A stretch of 64,000 nt of DNA from Flavobacterium phragmitis (GTDB taxonomy: Bacteria > Bacteroidota > Bacteroidia > Flavobacteriales > Flavobacteriaceae), in NCBI RefSeq assembly GCF_900112575.1, contig NZ_FOMH01000002.1:186001-250000 (forward strand), given 5' to 3'. Positions 55,768-64,000 of the stretch are shown one piece after another (positions within the stretch are counted from its first letter, which is position 1; each line of letters begins with the position of its first letter). The position numbers and the translations under genes are program-made. The notes under the pieces were generated by a model. The model had not been told where the DNA came from. It did not search any database and saw only the letters and a program-made list of their open reading frames with translations.

Positions 55768-57023
55768 TGCGCTCTTTTCTTTAAAGATTCCAATTGTATT
55801 GCCTGAGAAGCTCTGTTCTTCTTCTCATCTATTACCTTGGCGTAGATTTGAGTCGTTTTTACGTTGGTATGCCCCAGCATTTTGCTGACCGTATAGATGT
55901 CTGTCCCGCTGGACAGCTGCAGTGTTGCAAATGTATGGCGGAAGCAGTGGAAGGTAATGTTTTTTTTAATGCCGGCAGATTCAACCCATTTTTTCAGAGG
56001 ACGTGAAATCCACGACGGGTCCGGCAGATCCTCAAAAACAAGCTGCCCGGGAAGCCTTGGCTCTCCGCAGAGCTGCAAAGCCTGCTGGGAAATAGGCATA
56101 TATTCGACACCCCTTGTTTTTTTCTGTGTGAAATGCAGTTTGGCCATGTCGTCTTCAAGGCTTATCTCTTTCCAGCGGAGCTTCTGGATGTCGGAATGCC
56201 GCAGGCCGGTAAGCGCTGAGAAAAGCGCGGCTCTTTTAAGGACATCTTTTTCGCAGGGCGTTTCAGCCAGCACGTTCAATTCTTTAATGGTAAGATATTC
56301 GCGTCTTGATTCCTGCTCAGGTATGCCTTTTATTTTTGAAGACAAATCAACGGTTAGATATCCGTCGATAAAGGCCTGTTTTAAAACCGCTTTAAATATG
56401 GAAAAATACCTTGCTGCAGTGTTGCGGGAAAGTATCCCTTTTTTGCCTCCTCCGAGCGGCGCAGCCAGCAGAAACAGCTTAAAATCTTCCGCCATTCTGC
56501 TGTCAATCTGGGAAAACACCAGCCTGCCTTTGGAATAGCTTTTTAAAAACTCTTTGGTCCGCTCCCAATTGATCATAATGGATTTTGAGCTTCGGGCATG
56601 CCTTTTTGCTGCCACAGAGGCAATGTATCTGATAAAATCCTCTTTTGCTTTTTCTTTCTGTTCAGCCAATAGGTTCTCGGCATCACTGTACAGATCTGTA
56701 TTATCGTATTCTTTCTGCCTGATTTTACGCACTCCGTCGGCATAGAGCATAATTTCACGGTCGGTTTCGCTTCTGGTGATTATTATTCCGTTATCGCTGC
56801 GTCTGGGCTTATAGGATTTTATGCCCTGCGCATCAGTACGGGCGGTTCTCTGCTTGTCCCACTCCACGGTCTTTACGGTTCTGTTTAAGTATTCACGGAT
56901 TCTCTGTGGCGTTTTCTTTCCGGAAACCTCAACAGGATAGCTTTCTATGTAGACATACCATTCCTCTCGGTCTTCTGCTTTTCGAAGACGCACAGTCACC
57001 TTGGTTTTTGCTAATTGTTTCAT
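55764..57023 (-). CDS. Tyrosine recombinase/integrase with Arm DNA-binding domain
   Basis: The 419-residue product has an N-terminal Arm-type domain (~1-100) and a core-binding SAM-like domain (~120-230). The catalytic domain has R275 (ALTGLRHSDIQ), K301 or K302, H359-x-x-R362 (FHCFRHTFATLQL), H385 (LGHTNVKTT) and nucleophile Y394, all in order. It is therefore likely active. It would insert or excise the element at a specific site, using arm sites for regulation. Its start overlaps the end of the HTH gene upstream and its end overlaps the next gene, both by four bases. Confidence 0.92.
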   Translation of the reverse strand: MKQLAKTKVTVRLRKAEDREEWYVYIESYPVEVSGKKTPQRIREYLNRTVKTVEWDKQRTARTDAQGIKSYKPRRSDNGIIITRSETDREIMLYADGVRKIRQKEYDNTDLYSDAENLLAEQKEKAKEDFIRYIASVAAKRHARSSKSIMINWERTKEFLKSYSKGRLVFSQIDSRMAEDFKLFLLAAPLGGGKKGILSRNTAARYFSIFKAVLKQAFIDGYLTVDLSSKIKGIPEQESRREYLTIKELNVLAETPCEKDVLKRAALFSALTGLRHSDIQKLRWKEISLEDDMAKLHFTQKKTRGVEYMPISQQALQLCGEPRLPGQLVFEDLPDPSWISRPLKKWVESAGIKKNITFHCFRHTFATLQLSSGTDIYTVSKMLGHTNVKTTQIYAKVIDEKKNRASQAIQLESLKKRAQ

Positions 57024-57574
57024 ATAAAATCATTTCCATTATACAAGTTATCAATTTCGCTTTTTGGAGCATATACATGCTTTCCGATCTGCCTGGTAGG
57101 TATTGAATATTTCCTGATATGGCTGTAGACAGAACCTTCAGATATCTGAAATCTCTGAGCAATTTCACCAATCGAATAGCAGTCTTCTTTTTCAAGGCTG
57201 TATAATTTTTTCTTCGGTGCGCTCTCAGCCTGCGGCAGGCTTCGGGCAGGGCCGAACATCCCTTCCATGACTCTGCGGTCGATCCTTACAAGGCGGGTTC
57301 CCAAATTAACCGAAGGAATTTTTCCCTGCCCCACAAACCTGTAGAGGGTTCTTTTGGCAATCCCAAAAAGCATGCCAGCCTCAGAGACGGAAAGAAATGC
57401 CCTATCCTGTGGTATTTTCTCTATCATCGCTTTGATGTCTGCTTCATTTTTAAGCTGCTTCATCTTCTGCTTGTATGCTTTTTTACTGCATTTTGGCGAG
57501 CAGTAGACAGAAGTTACGGTCTTGGGCAGAAACACTTCCCCGCATACGATACATTGTTTGTTTATTCTTTTCAT
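57020..57574 (-). CDS. Zinc-finger plus two-HTH regulator of the integrase
   Basis: The 184-residue product begins with a four-Cys cluster (CIVCGEVF, then YCSPKCSKKAY) likely to bind zinc. An HTH follows (FLSVSEAGMLFGIAKRTLYR with wing FVGQGKIPSVNLGTRLVRID), then a second HTH (YSIGEIAQRFQISEGSVYSH, KYSIPTRQIGKHVYAP). The start is taken at 57574 (MKRINKQC). The frame continues 16 codons upstream but there encodes the direct repeats near 57600, better read as DNA sites. It would bind DNA at two sites and may help integrase or repress the operon. Confidence 0.78.
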   Translation of the reverse strand: MKRINKQCIVCGEVFLPKTVTSVYCSPKCSKKAYKQKMKQLKNEADIKAMIEKIPQDRAFLSVSEAGMLFGIAKRTLYRFVGQGKIPSVNLGTRLVRIDRRVMEGMFGPARSLPQAESAPKKKLYSLEKEDCYSIGEIAQRFQISEGSVYSHIRKYSIPTRQIGKHVYAPKSEIDNLYNGNDFI

Positions 57575-57591
57575 CGCCTTTATCTCCAATT

Positions 57592-57640
57592 TAAGTGCCA
57601 TAAGTATACATAAGTGCCACATTATCGCCTTTTAAGTGCC
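57592..57640. repeat. Three direct repeats (TAAGTGCC) in front of the integrase operon
   Basis: TAAGTGCC occurs at 57592-57599, 57611-57618 and 57633-57640, with starts 19 and 22 bases apart. ATCGCCTTT also recurs (near 57573 and 57625), as does GGTACAAATAT (57640-57661). Spacing near two helical turns suits protein binding. The sites could be integrase arm sites or operators for the two-HTH protein. Confidence 0.6.
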
Positions 57641-57700
57641 GGTACAAATATGGTACAAATATATGATAAAAAACGATTAAAAAACAGCAGAAACAAAAAT

Positions 57701-57746
57701 GCATAAAAAAGAAAAACCGCTGTAAACTTTACGTTTACAGCGGTTT
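57701..57746 (-). terminator. Rho-independent terminator of dnaK
   Basis: AAACCGCTGTAAAC (57714-57727) pairs perfectly with GTTTACAGCGGTTT (57733-57746). On the minus strand it is followed by TTCTTTTTT. It ends dnaK and marks the right border of the accessory block. Confidence 0.92.
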
Positions 57747-57778
57747 AACACTTATTGTTAACTGATGTTAATCAGCAC

Positions 57779-59662
57779 TTATTTGACTTCTTCGAATTCA
57801 ACGTCTTCCACGTTATCTCCAGAAGACTGCTCTTGTTGTGGAGCTGCTTGTTGACCTTCACCACCTTGAGCGTACATTGCTTCTGTAGCTGTTTTCCAAG
57901 CTGCATTTACATTGTCTAATCCTTTTTGGATTGCGTCAAGATCTTGAGATTGGTGAGCCATTCTCAATTCAGTTAAAGCATATTCGATAGCTGTTTTTTG
58001 ATCGTCTGTCAATTTATCTCCTAACTCTTTCAATTGAGATTCAGTTTGGAAGATAGTACTGTCAGCTTCGTTCAATTTCTCAGCTCTTTCTTTTGCAATT
58101 CTGTCAGCATCAGCGTTAGCTTCAGCATCTTTTTTCATTTTTTCGATTTCTTCAGCTGTTAATCCAGAAGAAGCTTCGATACGGATATCGTGAGATTTTC
58201 CTGTTCCTTTATCAGTTGCAGAAACTTTGATGATACCATTAGCATCGATATCGAAAGTTACTTCGATTTGAGGAACTCCTCTTGGTGCTGGTGGAATACC
58301 ATCTAAGTGGAAACGACCGATAGTTTTGTTATCAGCAGCCATTGCTCTTTCTCCTTGTAATACGTGGATTTCAACAGATGGTTGAGAATCAGCAGCAGTA
58401 GAGAATACTTGAGATTTTTTAGTTGGGATAGTTGTGTTAGACTCGATTAATTTAGTCAATACACCACCCATAGTTTCGATACCTAAAGAAAGAGGTGTTA
58501 CGTCAAGTAACAATACATCTTTTACATCTCCAGATAAAACTCCACCTTGAATAGCAGCTCCAATAGCCACAACCTCATCAGGGTTAACACCTTTAGATGC
58601 TTTTTTACCGAAGAATTTCTCCACTTCGTCAGCGATTCTTGGCATACGAGTAGAACCTCCTACAAGGATTACTTCGTCGATATCAGATGTAGATAAACCT
58701 GCATCTTTTAATGCTTTAGCAACTGGCTCCATAGAACGTTTTACTAATGCATCTGATAATTGCTCAAATTTAGCTCTAGATAATTTTTTCACTAAGTGTT
58801 TTGGTCCAGAAGCAGTAGCCGTTACGTATGGCAAGTTGATTTCTGTTTCAGCAGAAGATGATAATTCAATCTTAGCTTTCTCAGCAGCTTCTTTCAAACG
58901 TTGTAATGACATTGGATCTAAACGTAAATCAATTCCTTCTTCAGATTTGAATTCGTCAGCTAACCAGTCAATAATAACTTGGTCAAAATCATCACCACCT
59001 AAATGAGTATCACCGTTTGTAGATAATACTTCAAATACACCGTCTCCTAATTCAAGAACAGAGATATCAAAAGTACCTCCACCTAAATCGTAAACAGCAA
59101 TTTTTTGATCGTTTCCTTTTTTATCCAATCCGTAAGCAAGTGCAGCAGCAGTTGGCTCGTTGATGATACGCATAACTTTAAGACCAGCGATTTCACCAGC
59201 TTCTTTTGTAGCCTGACGTTGCGCATCGTTAAAGTAAGCAGGAACTGTAATAACTGCCTCAGTTACTGTTTGACCTAAATAGTCTTCAGCAGTTTTTTTC
59301 ATTTTTTGAAGTGTCATTGCAGACAATTCTTGAGCAGTGTATAAACGACCGTCAATATCCACACGTGGAGTATTGTTGTCACCTTTTACCACTTTGTAAG
59401 GAACTCTTTTTGCTTCACCTTCAGTTTCTGCAAAAGTGTGTCCCATAAAACGTTTAATAGAAGCAATCGTTTTTGTAGGATTCGTTACTGCTTGTCTTTT
59501 TGCAGGATCACCTACTTTGATTTCTCCACCTTCAACAAAAGCGATGATAGATGGTGTAGTTCTTTTTCCTTCTGCGTTAGGGATAACAACTGCTTCGTTA
59601 CCTTCCATTACAGAAACACAAGAGTTCGTCGTACCTAAGTCAATTCCGATTATTTTACCCAT
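57779..59662 (-). CDS. dnaK: Molecular chaperone DnaK (Hsp70)
   Basis: The 627-residue product has the complete Hsp70 layout. The nucleotide domain reads [52 protein letters not shown] and [14 protein letters not shown]. The linker [19 protein letters not shown] and the substrate domain follow, then a helical lid and an acidic end (DVEFEEVK). DnaK binds exposed hydrophobic segments of client proteins and cycles with DnaJ and GrpE; neither is next to it here. The gene stands alone with a terminator, and no CIRCE-like inverted repeat is visible upstream. Confidence 0.97.
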   Translation of the reverse strand: MGKIIGIDLGTTNSCVSVMEGNEAVVIPNAEGKRTTPSIIAFVEGGEIKVGDPAKRQAVTNPTKTIASIKRFMGHTFAETEGEAKRVPYKVVKGDNNTPRVDIDGRLYTAQELSAMTLQKMKKTAEDYLGQTVTEAVITVPAYFNDAQRQATKEAGEIAGLKVMRIINEPTAAALAYGLDKKGNDQKIAVYDLGGGTFDISVLELGDGVFEVLSTNGDTHLGGDDFDQVIIDWLADEFKSEEGIDLRLDPMSLQRLKEAAEKAKIELSSSAETEINLPYVTATASGPKHLVKKLSRAKFEQLSDALVKRSMEPVAKALKDAGLSTSDIDEVILVGGSTRMPRIADEVEKFFGKKASKGVNPDEVVAIGAAIQGGVLSGDVKDVLLLDVTPLSLGIETMGGVLTKLIESNTTIPTKKSQVFSTAADSQPSVEIHVLQGERAMAADNKTIGRFHLDGIPPAPRGVPQIEVTFDIDANGIIKVSATDKGTGKSHDIRIEASSGLTAEEIEKMKKDAEANADADRIAKERAEKLNEADSTIFQTESQLKELGDKLTDDQKTAIEYALTELRMAHQSQDLDAIQKGLDNVNAAWKTATEAMYAQGGEGQQAAPQQEQSSGDNVEDVEFEEVK

Positions 59663-59890
59663 TTTTTATATATTTAATTTTTGATTTTATTTTAATAACT
59701 CAGGTGGCATAAGTCAATCTTTGTGCCAATATAAAAAAGCAATATAATTTGTCAGTTTTACTGTCTAGGCCTAAATCTCATCTGCCAACATGACATTTTT
59801 CAAACCTGACATTCTTGGCATATCGCTGTTTTACATGTCATTATTTACTTATTAACCCAATTATACTTCTTAATTTCTCTCAAAAAAAAT

Positions 59891-59898
59891 TATATTTG
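59891..59898 (+). promoter_or_regulatory. -7 box for the TlpA-like gene
   Basis: TATATTTG matches TAnnTTTG and lies 29 bases before the ATG at 59928. The -33 region is poor. The gap 59663-59927 also contains a TTGGCAC stretch toward dnaK, discussed under rejected items. Confidence 0.45.
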
Positions 59899-59927
59899 AG
59901 ATACTTAAAATCCTTAAAAATGAAAAA

Positions 59928-61415
59928 ATGAAATGGTTCTCTTCAGTTTTATTCGTTCTATTTCCTGCCTTTCTTATAGGTCAGACCAAAAATAGTATTC
60001 AAATCTTAGGAAATATAAATGGTAAGATTCCTGAAACAATAGAATATACTTTGCCAATCGGCGGAATTGATTATTTCGGTTTTACAGATTCTGTTCAGCC
60101 GGATTCTTCAGGGAATTTTCAAATCAATCTCAAAGTGAATCAAACCTGTTTTATTGATTTATCGTACAAATACAAATCATTCGGAACTTTAATTGTTGAC
60201 CCTGGAATGACTTATAAAGTTCATATTAACACTGAAGATTCTAAAAATCAATTCATTGTAGAATCAAAAAATGCAAAAGGGCAACTATTATACAATCAGA
60301 TTCCAAACAGAAGCATGATCGTTGGAGGACATTTTGAACTCGAATCCAGAAAATACAGCAAAGACAGTGTTCCATCTGTAATCAAACAAAAACTGGAAGC
60401 AAGCAGAACAAATGAATTACAAAGCTTTAAAGATCTTTTGAAAGAGAAGATTATTTCTAAAGATTTTTACCGTCTCGTTGAAACAGACAGAGATTATTTC
60501 TATAAAGGAGCGCAGGGAAGTTTCGCTTTTATCAATTATTTAAATGAATCTCAAAATAAGAATACTTTAAATAAAACTCAATATACGGAACTCTGGTCTG
60601 CAATTTTCAAATCTAATCCGGTAACCAATCCTGAACTTTTAAAATCTCCCTGGTTTTATTTTTATACAGAAAATTATTTACGATATAATGAATTAATTCT
60701 GGATAACATAAATACTACTTTTCTTAGTGAACTTAATAAAAAAGGACTTATTCATACTCATAACATTGAGAATGCAAAAAAACATTTATCCGGTTCTCAA
60801 TTAGAATATTATTTTGCAGCGTATATTTATTACGAAGCAATCAATAATAACTATGAACAGGAACTAATAAAACTTTTTGAAGAATTCAAAAAAGAATATC
60901 CTTCCAGTTCTTACACTCATTTTCTTGAACCCGTAATTATTCCTATTATTTCTTTCCACAAGAAAAAAGAAGAACCTTTAAATGAGAAGGTGAAATTTGT
61001 AGAAAATACTTCCGAAATAAACTCCGTAAAAGATCTGGTAAAAAAATTAAATGGAAAACCATTTTATATCGATGTTTGGGCAACCTGGTGTGGTCCCTGC
61101 AAAGAAGAATTTAAAGACAACCCAAAGCTATATGAATTGCTGAAATCTAAAAACATTACAATGGTTTACATTTCGATAGACAAAGAAGGCAAGGATAAAC
61201 AATGGCGTGATATGGCACATTTTTACAACTTAGAAGGATATCATATAAGAGCCAATAAAAAATTAGACGACGATTTAAGAAATATTTTTGGCAGTCAATC
61301 ACTTGCCATTCCGTGGCATTTTCTTGTAGATGAAAACGGAACTGTTTTAAACAAAAAACTAAGCGGCGGATCGGAAATTCAAAATTTAGAAAAACAGCTG
61401 ACCGAAAACAAATAG
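59928..61415 (+). CDS. TlpA-type thioredoxin-domain exported protein
   Basis: The 495-residue product has a signal peptide (SVLFVLFPAFLIGQT), a ~330-residue N-terminal β-rich and helical part, and a C-terminal thioredoxin fold. The fold shows KPFYIDVWATWCGPCKEEF with Cys388 and Cys391, TMVYISIDKEGKDKQWRDM, IPWHFLVDENG with the cis-Pro, then KQLTE. The pattern is common in Bacteroidota as TlpA-like thiol reductases acting on periplasmic disulfides. The long front domain (DUF4369-like, with a GNFQINLKV strand) is usual in these proteins. It stands 67 bases before a lipoprotein gene. Confidence 0.85.
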   Translation: MKWFSSVLFVLFPAFLIGQTKNSIQILGNINGKIPETIEYTLPIGGIDYFGFTDSVQPDSSGNFQINLKVNQTCFIDLSYKYKSFGTLIVDPGMTYKVHINTEDSKNQFIVESKNAKGQLLYNQIPNRSMIVGGHFELESRKYSKDSVPSVIKQKLEASRTNELQSFKDLLKEKIISKDFYRLVETDRDYFYKGAQGSFAFINYLNESQNKNTLNKTQYTELWSAIFKSNPVTNPELLKSPWFYFYTENYLRYNELILDNINTTFLSELNKKGLIHTHNIENAKKHLSGSQLEYYFAAYIYYEAINNNYEQELIKLFEEFKKEYPSSSYTHFLEPVIIPIISFHKKKEEPLNEKVKFVENTSEINSVKDLVKKLNGKPFYIDVWATWCGPCKEEFKDNPKLYELLKSKNITMVYISIDKEGKDKQWRDMAHFYNLEGYHIRANKKLDDDLRNIFGSQSLAIPWHFLVDENGTVLNKKLSGGSEIQNLEKQLTENK

Positions 61416-61449
61416 ACTTTTACTCATAGAAACCTTACATGAAATATTT

Positions 61450-61457
61450 TATATTTG
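61450..61457 (+). promoter_or_regulatory. -7 box for the lipoprotein gene
   Basis: TATATTTG lies 26 bases before the ATG at 61483. No clear -33 element is seen. It probably gives the lipoprotein and antiporter genes their own transcript. Confidence 0.4.
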
Positions 61458-61482
61458 AAGAATATACTAAAAGCCCAAATTA

Positions 61483-62244
61483 ATGAAAAACTCAATCCTA
61501 TACATACTGTCTCTTTTTCTTGTTTTCATCATACAATCTTGTAAAAAAGACACCCAAACCACTTCAGAAAATACTACTGTTACCGACAGTCTTCCAGCCA
61601 ATAAAGAATTTGAGGAAACAGGCGAAGAATATGAAGAAAACGATCCCGAGGAAGCTGATATTATCTATCCAGAAACAGGAAAAAAAGCTACTGATTTCCT
61701 TCCAAAACTTGGTATTTATGAAATTCAATATGAAGCTGAAGGTGATTTAAATAATGACGGTTTAAAAGACATTGCCGTTGTTTTAAAACACAAAGACGTC
61801 AAAACTGCCAAAAGACCTATGCTGATTCTTTTGCAAAATACAGACAAATCATATCGCTTGGATAAAGTTTCTGATGTAGTTATGCCAGCAGCATATAATG
61901 AATATGATTTTAAGCTATATGATACGGAAGACATAAGTATTGAAAAAGACAAACTGCTTATAAATCTATACGGAATGGGACCAAGCGGTACTCTATTAAC
62001 TACTTTTAAATATGTTGGAAAAGATCTTGTTCTGAATTATATGGAGGCTTACTATAGCGGTGCCGGAGGTCGTTCTGGACTTACCTATGATTTTGAAAAA
62101 GGAGAAATAACTGAAACCGAAACCAACACAATGAAAGAAGATGAACCTACAACTTCTTCAACAACTCCAGTAAAAAAGAAAATACATTCATTTGAAAATA
62201 CTTCTATTATAGAGTTTTTTAATGAAGACAATAATCCATCTTAA
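61483..62244 (+). CDS. Lipoprotein with an EF-hand/FG-GAP-like calcium loop
   Basis: The 253-residue product has a lipobox (LFLVFIIQSC, Cys20) and an acidic, Glu-rich linker (EETGEEYEENDPEE). One loop GDLNNDGLKDIAVV is like a calcium-binding dockerin or FG-GAP repeat. The rest shows KLLINLYGMGPSGTLLTTF and YYSGAGGRSGLTYDFEK. Family not recognised; an envelope role is likely. It is 18 bases ahead of the antiporter gene and probably in the same operon. Confidence 0.6.
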   Translation: MKNSILYILSLFLVFIIQSCKKDTQTTSENTTVTDSLPANKEFEETGEEYEENDPEEADIIYPETGKKATDFLPKLGIYEIQYEAEGDLNNDGLKDIAVVLKHKDVKTAKRPMLILLQNTDKSYRLDKVSDVVMPAAYNEYDFKLYDTEDISIEKDKLLINLYGMGPSGTLLTTFKYVGKDLVLNYMEAYYSGAGGRSGLTYDFEKGEITETETNTMKEDEPTTSSTTPVKKKIHSFENTSIIEFFNEDNNPS

Positions 62245-62262
62245 AAACCTTCCTTCATTATA

Positions 62263-63570
62263 ATGGAAAACTACAGCATCATTATATTTATACTCGCCAT
62301 TGTCATCGGATTATCTGCCTTTGCTGATAAAGCCAAACTTCCCTACCCTATTTTGCTTGTAATTGTGGGAGTTGGAATTGGTTTTATTCCAACAATGAAT
62401 GAAATAGAAATTAATCCAGAGATTATTTTTCTTCTATTTCTTCCTCCGTTGCTGTATGATGCTTCTTTTAATATTTCACCTAAAGATTTCAAAACCAACA
62501 TCAGCACCATTAGTACTTTAGCAATAACTTTAGTTTTTCTTACTACATTTTGGATTGCTGTTGTGGCACATTATTTAATCCCAAATATAACTTGGCCTCT
62601 TGCCTTTGTATTGGGGGCAATTCTTTCTGCAACCGATGCTGTTGCCGCTATAAGTATCACAAAAGGACTGGATATTTCGCATAAAACCATAACCATTTTA
62701 GAAGGCGAAAGTTTGATAAATGACGCTTCTGCATTGGTAGCTTATCGGTTTGCTGTTGCAGCCGTAATGGGTTCTGCTTTTGTAATCTGGCAGGCAACCT
62801 TGCAATTTGTTTTATTATTGGGAGGCGGATTTTTAGTTGGTTTTGTCATGTCCAAAATTCTGGCTGTCATCTTGAAAAAAGTACATAAAAATTCTAATGT
62901 TACCATTAGTTTTATGCTTTTAATGCCTTTTGTGACCTATTTGATTGCAGAACATCTGCATGTTTCGGGAGTAATCGCAGTTGTAATTTCAGGGTTAGCG
63001 ATTGCTCGTTTTAGTAAAAAGATATTTCCAGAGAGCTTAAAAAACAGTTCACGAAATCTTTGGGACATTATCATCTTTTTATTAAACGGACTAATCTTTA
63101 TCCTAATTGGTCTTAATTTTAGATATGTACTGAAAGATATTGAGAATGATATGTTGCTTCCTTATATTGGTTATGCCTTTATCATTACGATTGTCGCTTT
63201 ACTCATTCGATTTGTTAGAATATTTCTTCAAAGAATTAATCTTCAGAAAGGTTTTGAAAAAATTAGAAAAGGAAAAAGAAAAATCAGTGAAGATGCACTT
63301 CTCGATTTCAAAAACAGTATTATTTTAGGCTGGTCAGGAATGCGTGGCATAGTATCTCTTGCTATCGCTATTGGACTTCCCAGATTTCTGAAAGACGGAA
63401 GCCCTTTTCCCGAAAGAAATGCTATTATATTTATTTCCGTAGCTGTAGTACTTTTTACCTTAATCGGGCAAGGACTTACACTTCCTTGGATTGTTAGAAC
63501 ATTAAATAAAAAGGACAATCAGAAAAACAATACTGAAAATCAACCAATTGAAAAACAATTACTAAATTAG
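62263..63570 (+). CDS. CPA1-family Na+/H+ antiporter
   Basis: The 435-residue product has about 12 membrane helices. Key motifs are FLPPLLYDASFNI, GAILSATDAVAAISITKGL with the ion-site Asp, and TILEGESLINDASALVAYRF with the Asn-Asp pair. GWSGMRGIVSLAIAIGLPRFL carries the conserved Arg-Gly. CPA1 members exchange sodium or potassium for protons. This is a second antiporter type in the window besides NhaA, from a different superfamily. The protein ends in a hydrophilic Asn/Gln-rich tail. Confidence 0.9.
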   Translation: MENYSIIIFILAIVIGLSAFADKAKLPYPILLVIVGVGIGFIPTMNEIEINPEIIFLLFLPPLLYDASFNISPKDFKTNISTISTLAITLVFLTTFWIAVVAHYLIPNITWPLAFVLGAILSATDAVAAISITKGLDISHKTITILEGESLINDASALVAYRFAVAAVMGSAFVIWQATLQFVLLLGGGFLVGFVMSKILAVILKKVHKNSNVTISFMLLMPFVTYLIAEHLHVSGVIAVVISGLAIARFSKKIFPESLKNSSRNLWDIIIFLLNGLIFILIGLNFRYVLKDIENDMLLPYIGYAFIITIVALLIRFVRIFLQRINLQKGFEKIRKGKRKISEDALLDFKNSIILGWSGMRGIVSLAIAIGLPRFLKDGSPFPERNAIIFISVAVVLFTLIGQGLTLPWIVRTLNKKDNQKNNTENQPIEKQLLN

Positions 63571-63597
63571 TTTTTTATTATTCTAAAAATAACCAAT

Positions 63598-64000
63598 ATG
63601 AAAAACATTTTAATCGTTCTTATTATTTTAATCTCCTTTTCCTCCTGTAATAATGTAAAATCTGAAAAAATGACTCCAGTATCTTCATCCGAAAATGAAA
63701 AACTAGTAAAAGAATATTTCGAGCTTTTTAATCAGCACAAATGGAAAGAAATGGCAGAAATGTATGTCGAAAATGCCGAATTTAAAGATCCTTCTCTAGG
63801 AAACGGAATCGTAAAACAATCGCATCAGCAAATCATCACAAAATATACCGAATTGAGCGATATGTTTCCAGATGTTCATGATAAAATCCTGCAAATTTAT
63901 CCTTCAGGCGAAAAACATATTATTGTAGAGTTTGTTTCTACTGGAACTGCTCCTGACAAATCCAAATTTGAATTGCCGATTTGCACCATTTTCACAATTG
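63598..64000 (+). CDS. Lipoprotein with SnoaL/NTF2-like domain (3' end outside window)
   Basis: The ATG at 63598 opens a frame of 134 codons to the window edge. A lipoprotein signal (ILIVLIILISFSSC, Cys17) is followed by an NTF2-like start: KLVKEYFELFNQHKWKEMAE, MYVENAEFKDPSLGNGI and VHDKILQIYPSGEKHIIVEF. This cone-like fold occurs in SnoaL-type enzymes and binding proteins; no catalytic set is recognised. The end of the gene is not seen. It is 27 bases after the antiporter gene. Confidence 0.7.
   Translation, partial: MKNILIVLIILISFSSCNNVKSEKMTPVSSSENEKLVKEYFELFNQHKWKEMAEMYVENAEFKDPSLGNGIVKQSHQQIITKYTELSDMFPDVHDKILQIYPSGEKHIIVEFVSTGTAPDKSKFELPICTIFTI

Larger units (their letters stand above)
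54390..57710. mobile_element. Small integrase module or remnant of an integrative element
   Basis: Four minus-strand genes (HTH protein, two-HTH zinc-finger protein, tyrosine recombinase, membrane protein) form a compact module between the tRNA-like remnant and the dnaK terminator. The 54.9-57.6 kb genes have few spacer bases, and three are coupled by 4-base ATGA overlaps. Conjugation, phage structural or cargo genes are absent, so it may be a decayed element or a satellite. Borders are not proven: no clear direct repeat was found. Confidence 0.5.

Noticed and set aside
59705..59730. Possible sigma-54 promoter for dnaK (TTGGCAC-N5-TTGA on the minus strand)
   Set aside because: The -12 GC dinucleotide is GA, and no enhancer-binding site is visible; the match is too weak.

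Overview
The window comes from an AT-rich Bacteroidota genome, most likely a Flavobacterium or close relative. The protein families are typical of that group: DUF5777, Bacteroidota-type HemA, HemH and DnaK, a very large repeat protein, and Arm-domain integrases. Starts lack clear Shine-Dalgarno sites, and several genes have the Bacteroidota -7 box TAnnTTTG upstream. No rRNA, intact tRNA or CRISPR array was seen.

Layout. (1) 1-8557, minus: the first ~2850 codons of a giant secreted adhesin-like protein, running off the left edge. (2) 9-13 kb: a porin, small lipoproteins, a DUF1573 gene broken in a poly-T run, and a decayed minus-strand gene. (3) 13.4-25 kb: a stress and osmotic-adaptation stretch with a sucrose-phosphate synthase/phosphatase fusion, a DUF389 membrane protein, NhaA, a zinc-site-less AstE/aspartoacylase homologue, an outer-membrane barrel protein, and a CLC channel interrupted by one in-frame stop. 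Decayed gene remnants lie between them. (4) 25.3-31.1 kb: a complete tripartite RND efflux operon. (5) 32-39.3 kb: an APC permease, MscS channel, BCCT transporter and an ECF sigma/anti-sigma pair. (6) 40.1-47.8 kb: a haem-centred locus. hemA and hemH enclose a globin-like lipoprotein, a monohaem cytochrome c lipoprotein, two tandem YceI proteins, a DUF5777 barrel, small anchored proteins and an AraC regulator. (7) 47.8-53 kb: a seven-gene minus-strand run (peroxiredoxin, YHS, DoxX, DinB, NRDE, ATP-grasp, LysE-like) preceded by a Crp/Fnr regulator. (8) 53.2-57.7 kb: an accessory region with an HTH-Fic protein under a promoter bracketed by twin operators, and a small integrase module with a tRNA-3'-end-like remnant on one side. 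(9) 57.8-64 kb: dnaK, a TlpA-type thioredoxin, lipoproteins and a CPA1 antiporter.

The window carries an unusual number of broken genes, clustered between 11.8 and 32 kb. Either real gene decay or residual assembly indels could explain the homopolymer case. The fragments with many frame changes look like true decay. The points most worth a second look are the HTH-Fic twin operator, the hemA-hemH periplasmic haem locus, the direct repeats upstream of the integrase module, and two possible orphan small transcripts. All functions are read from motifs and family knowledge; no database search was run.
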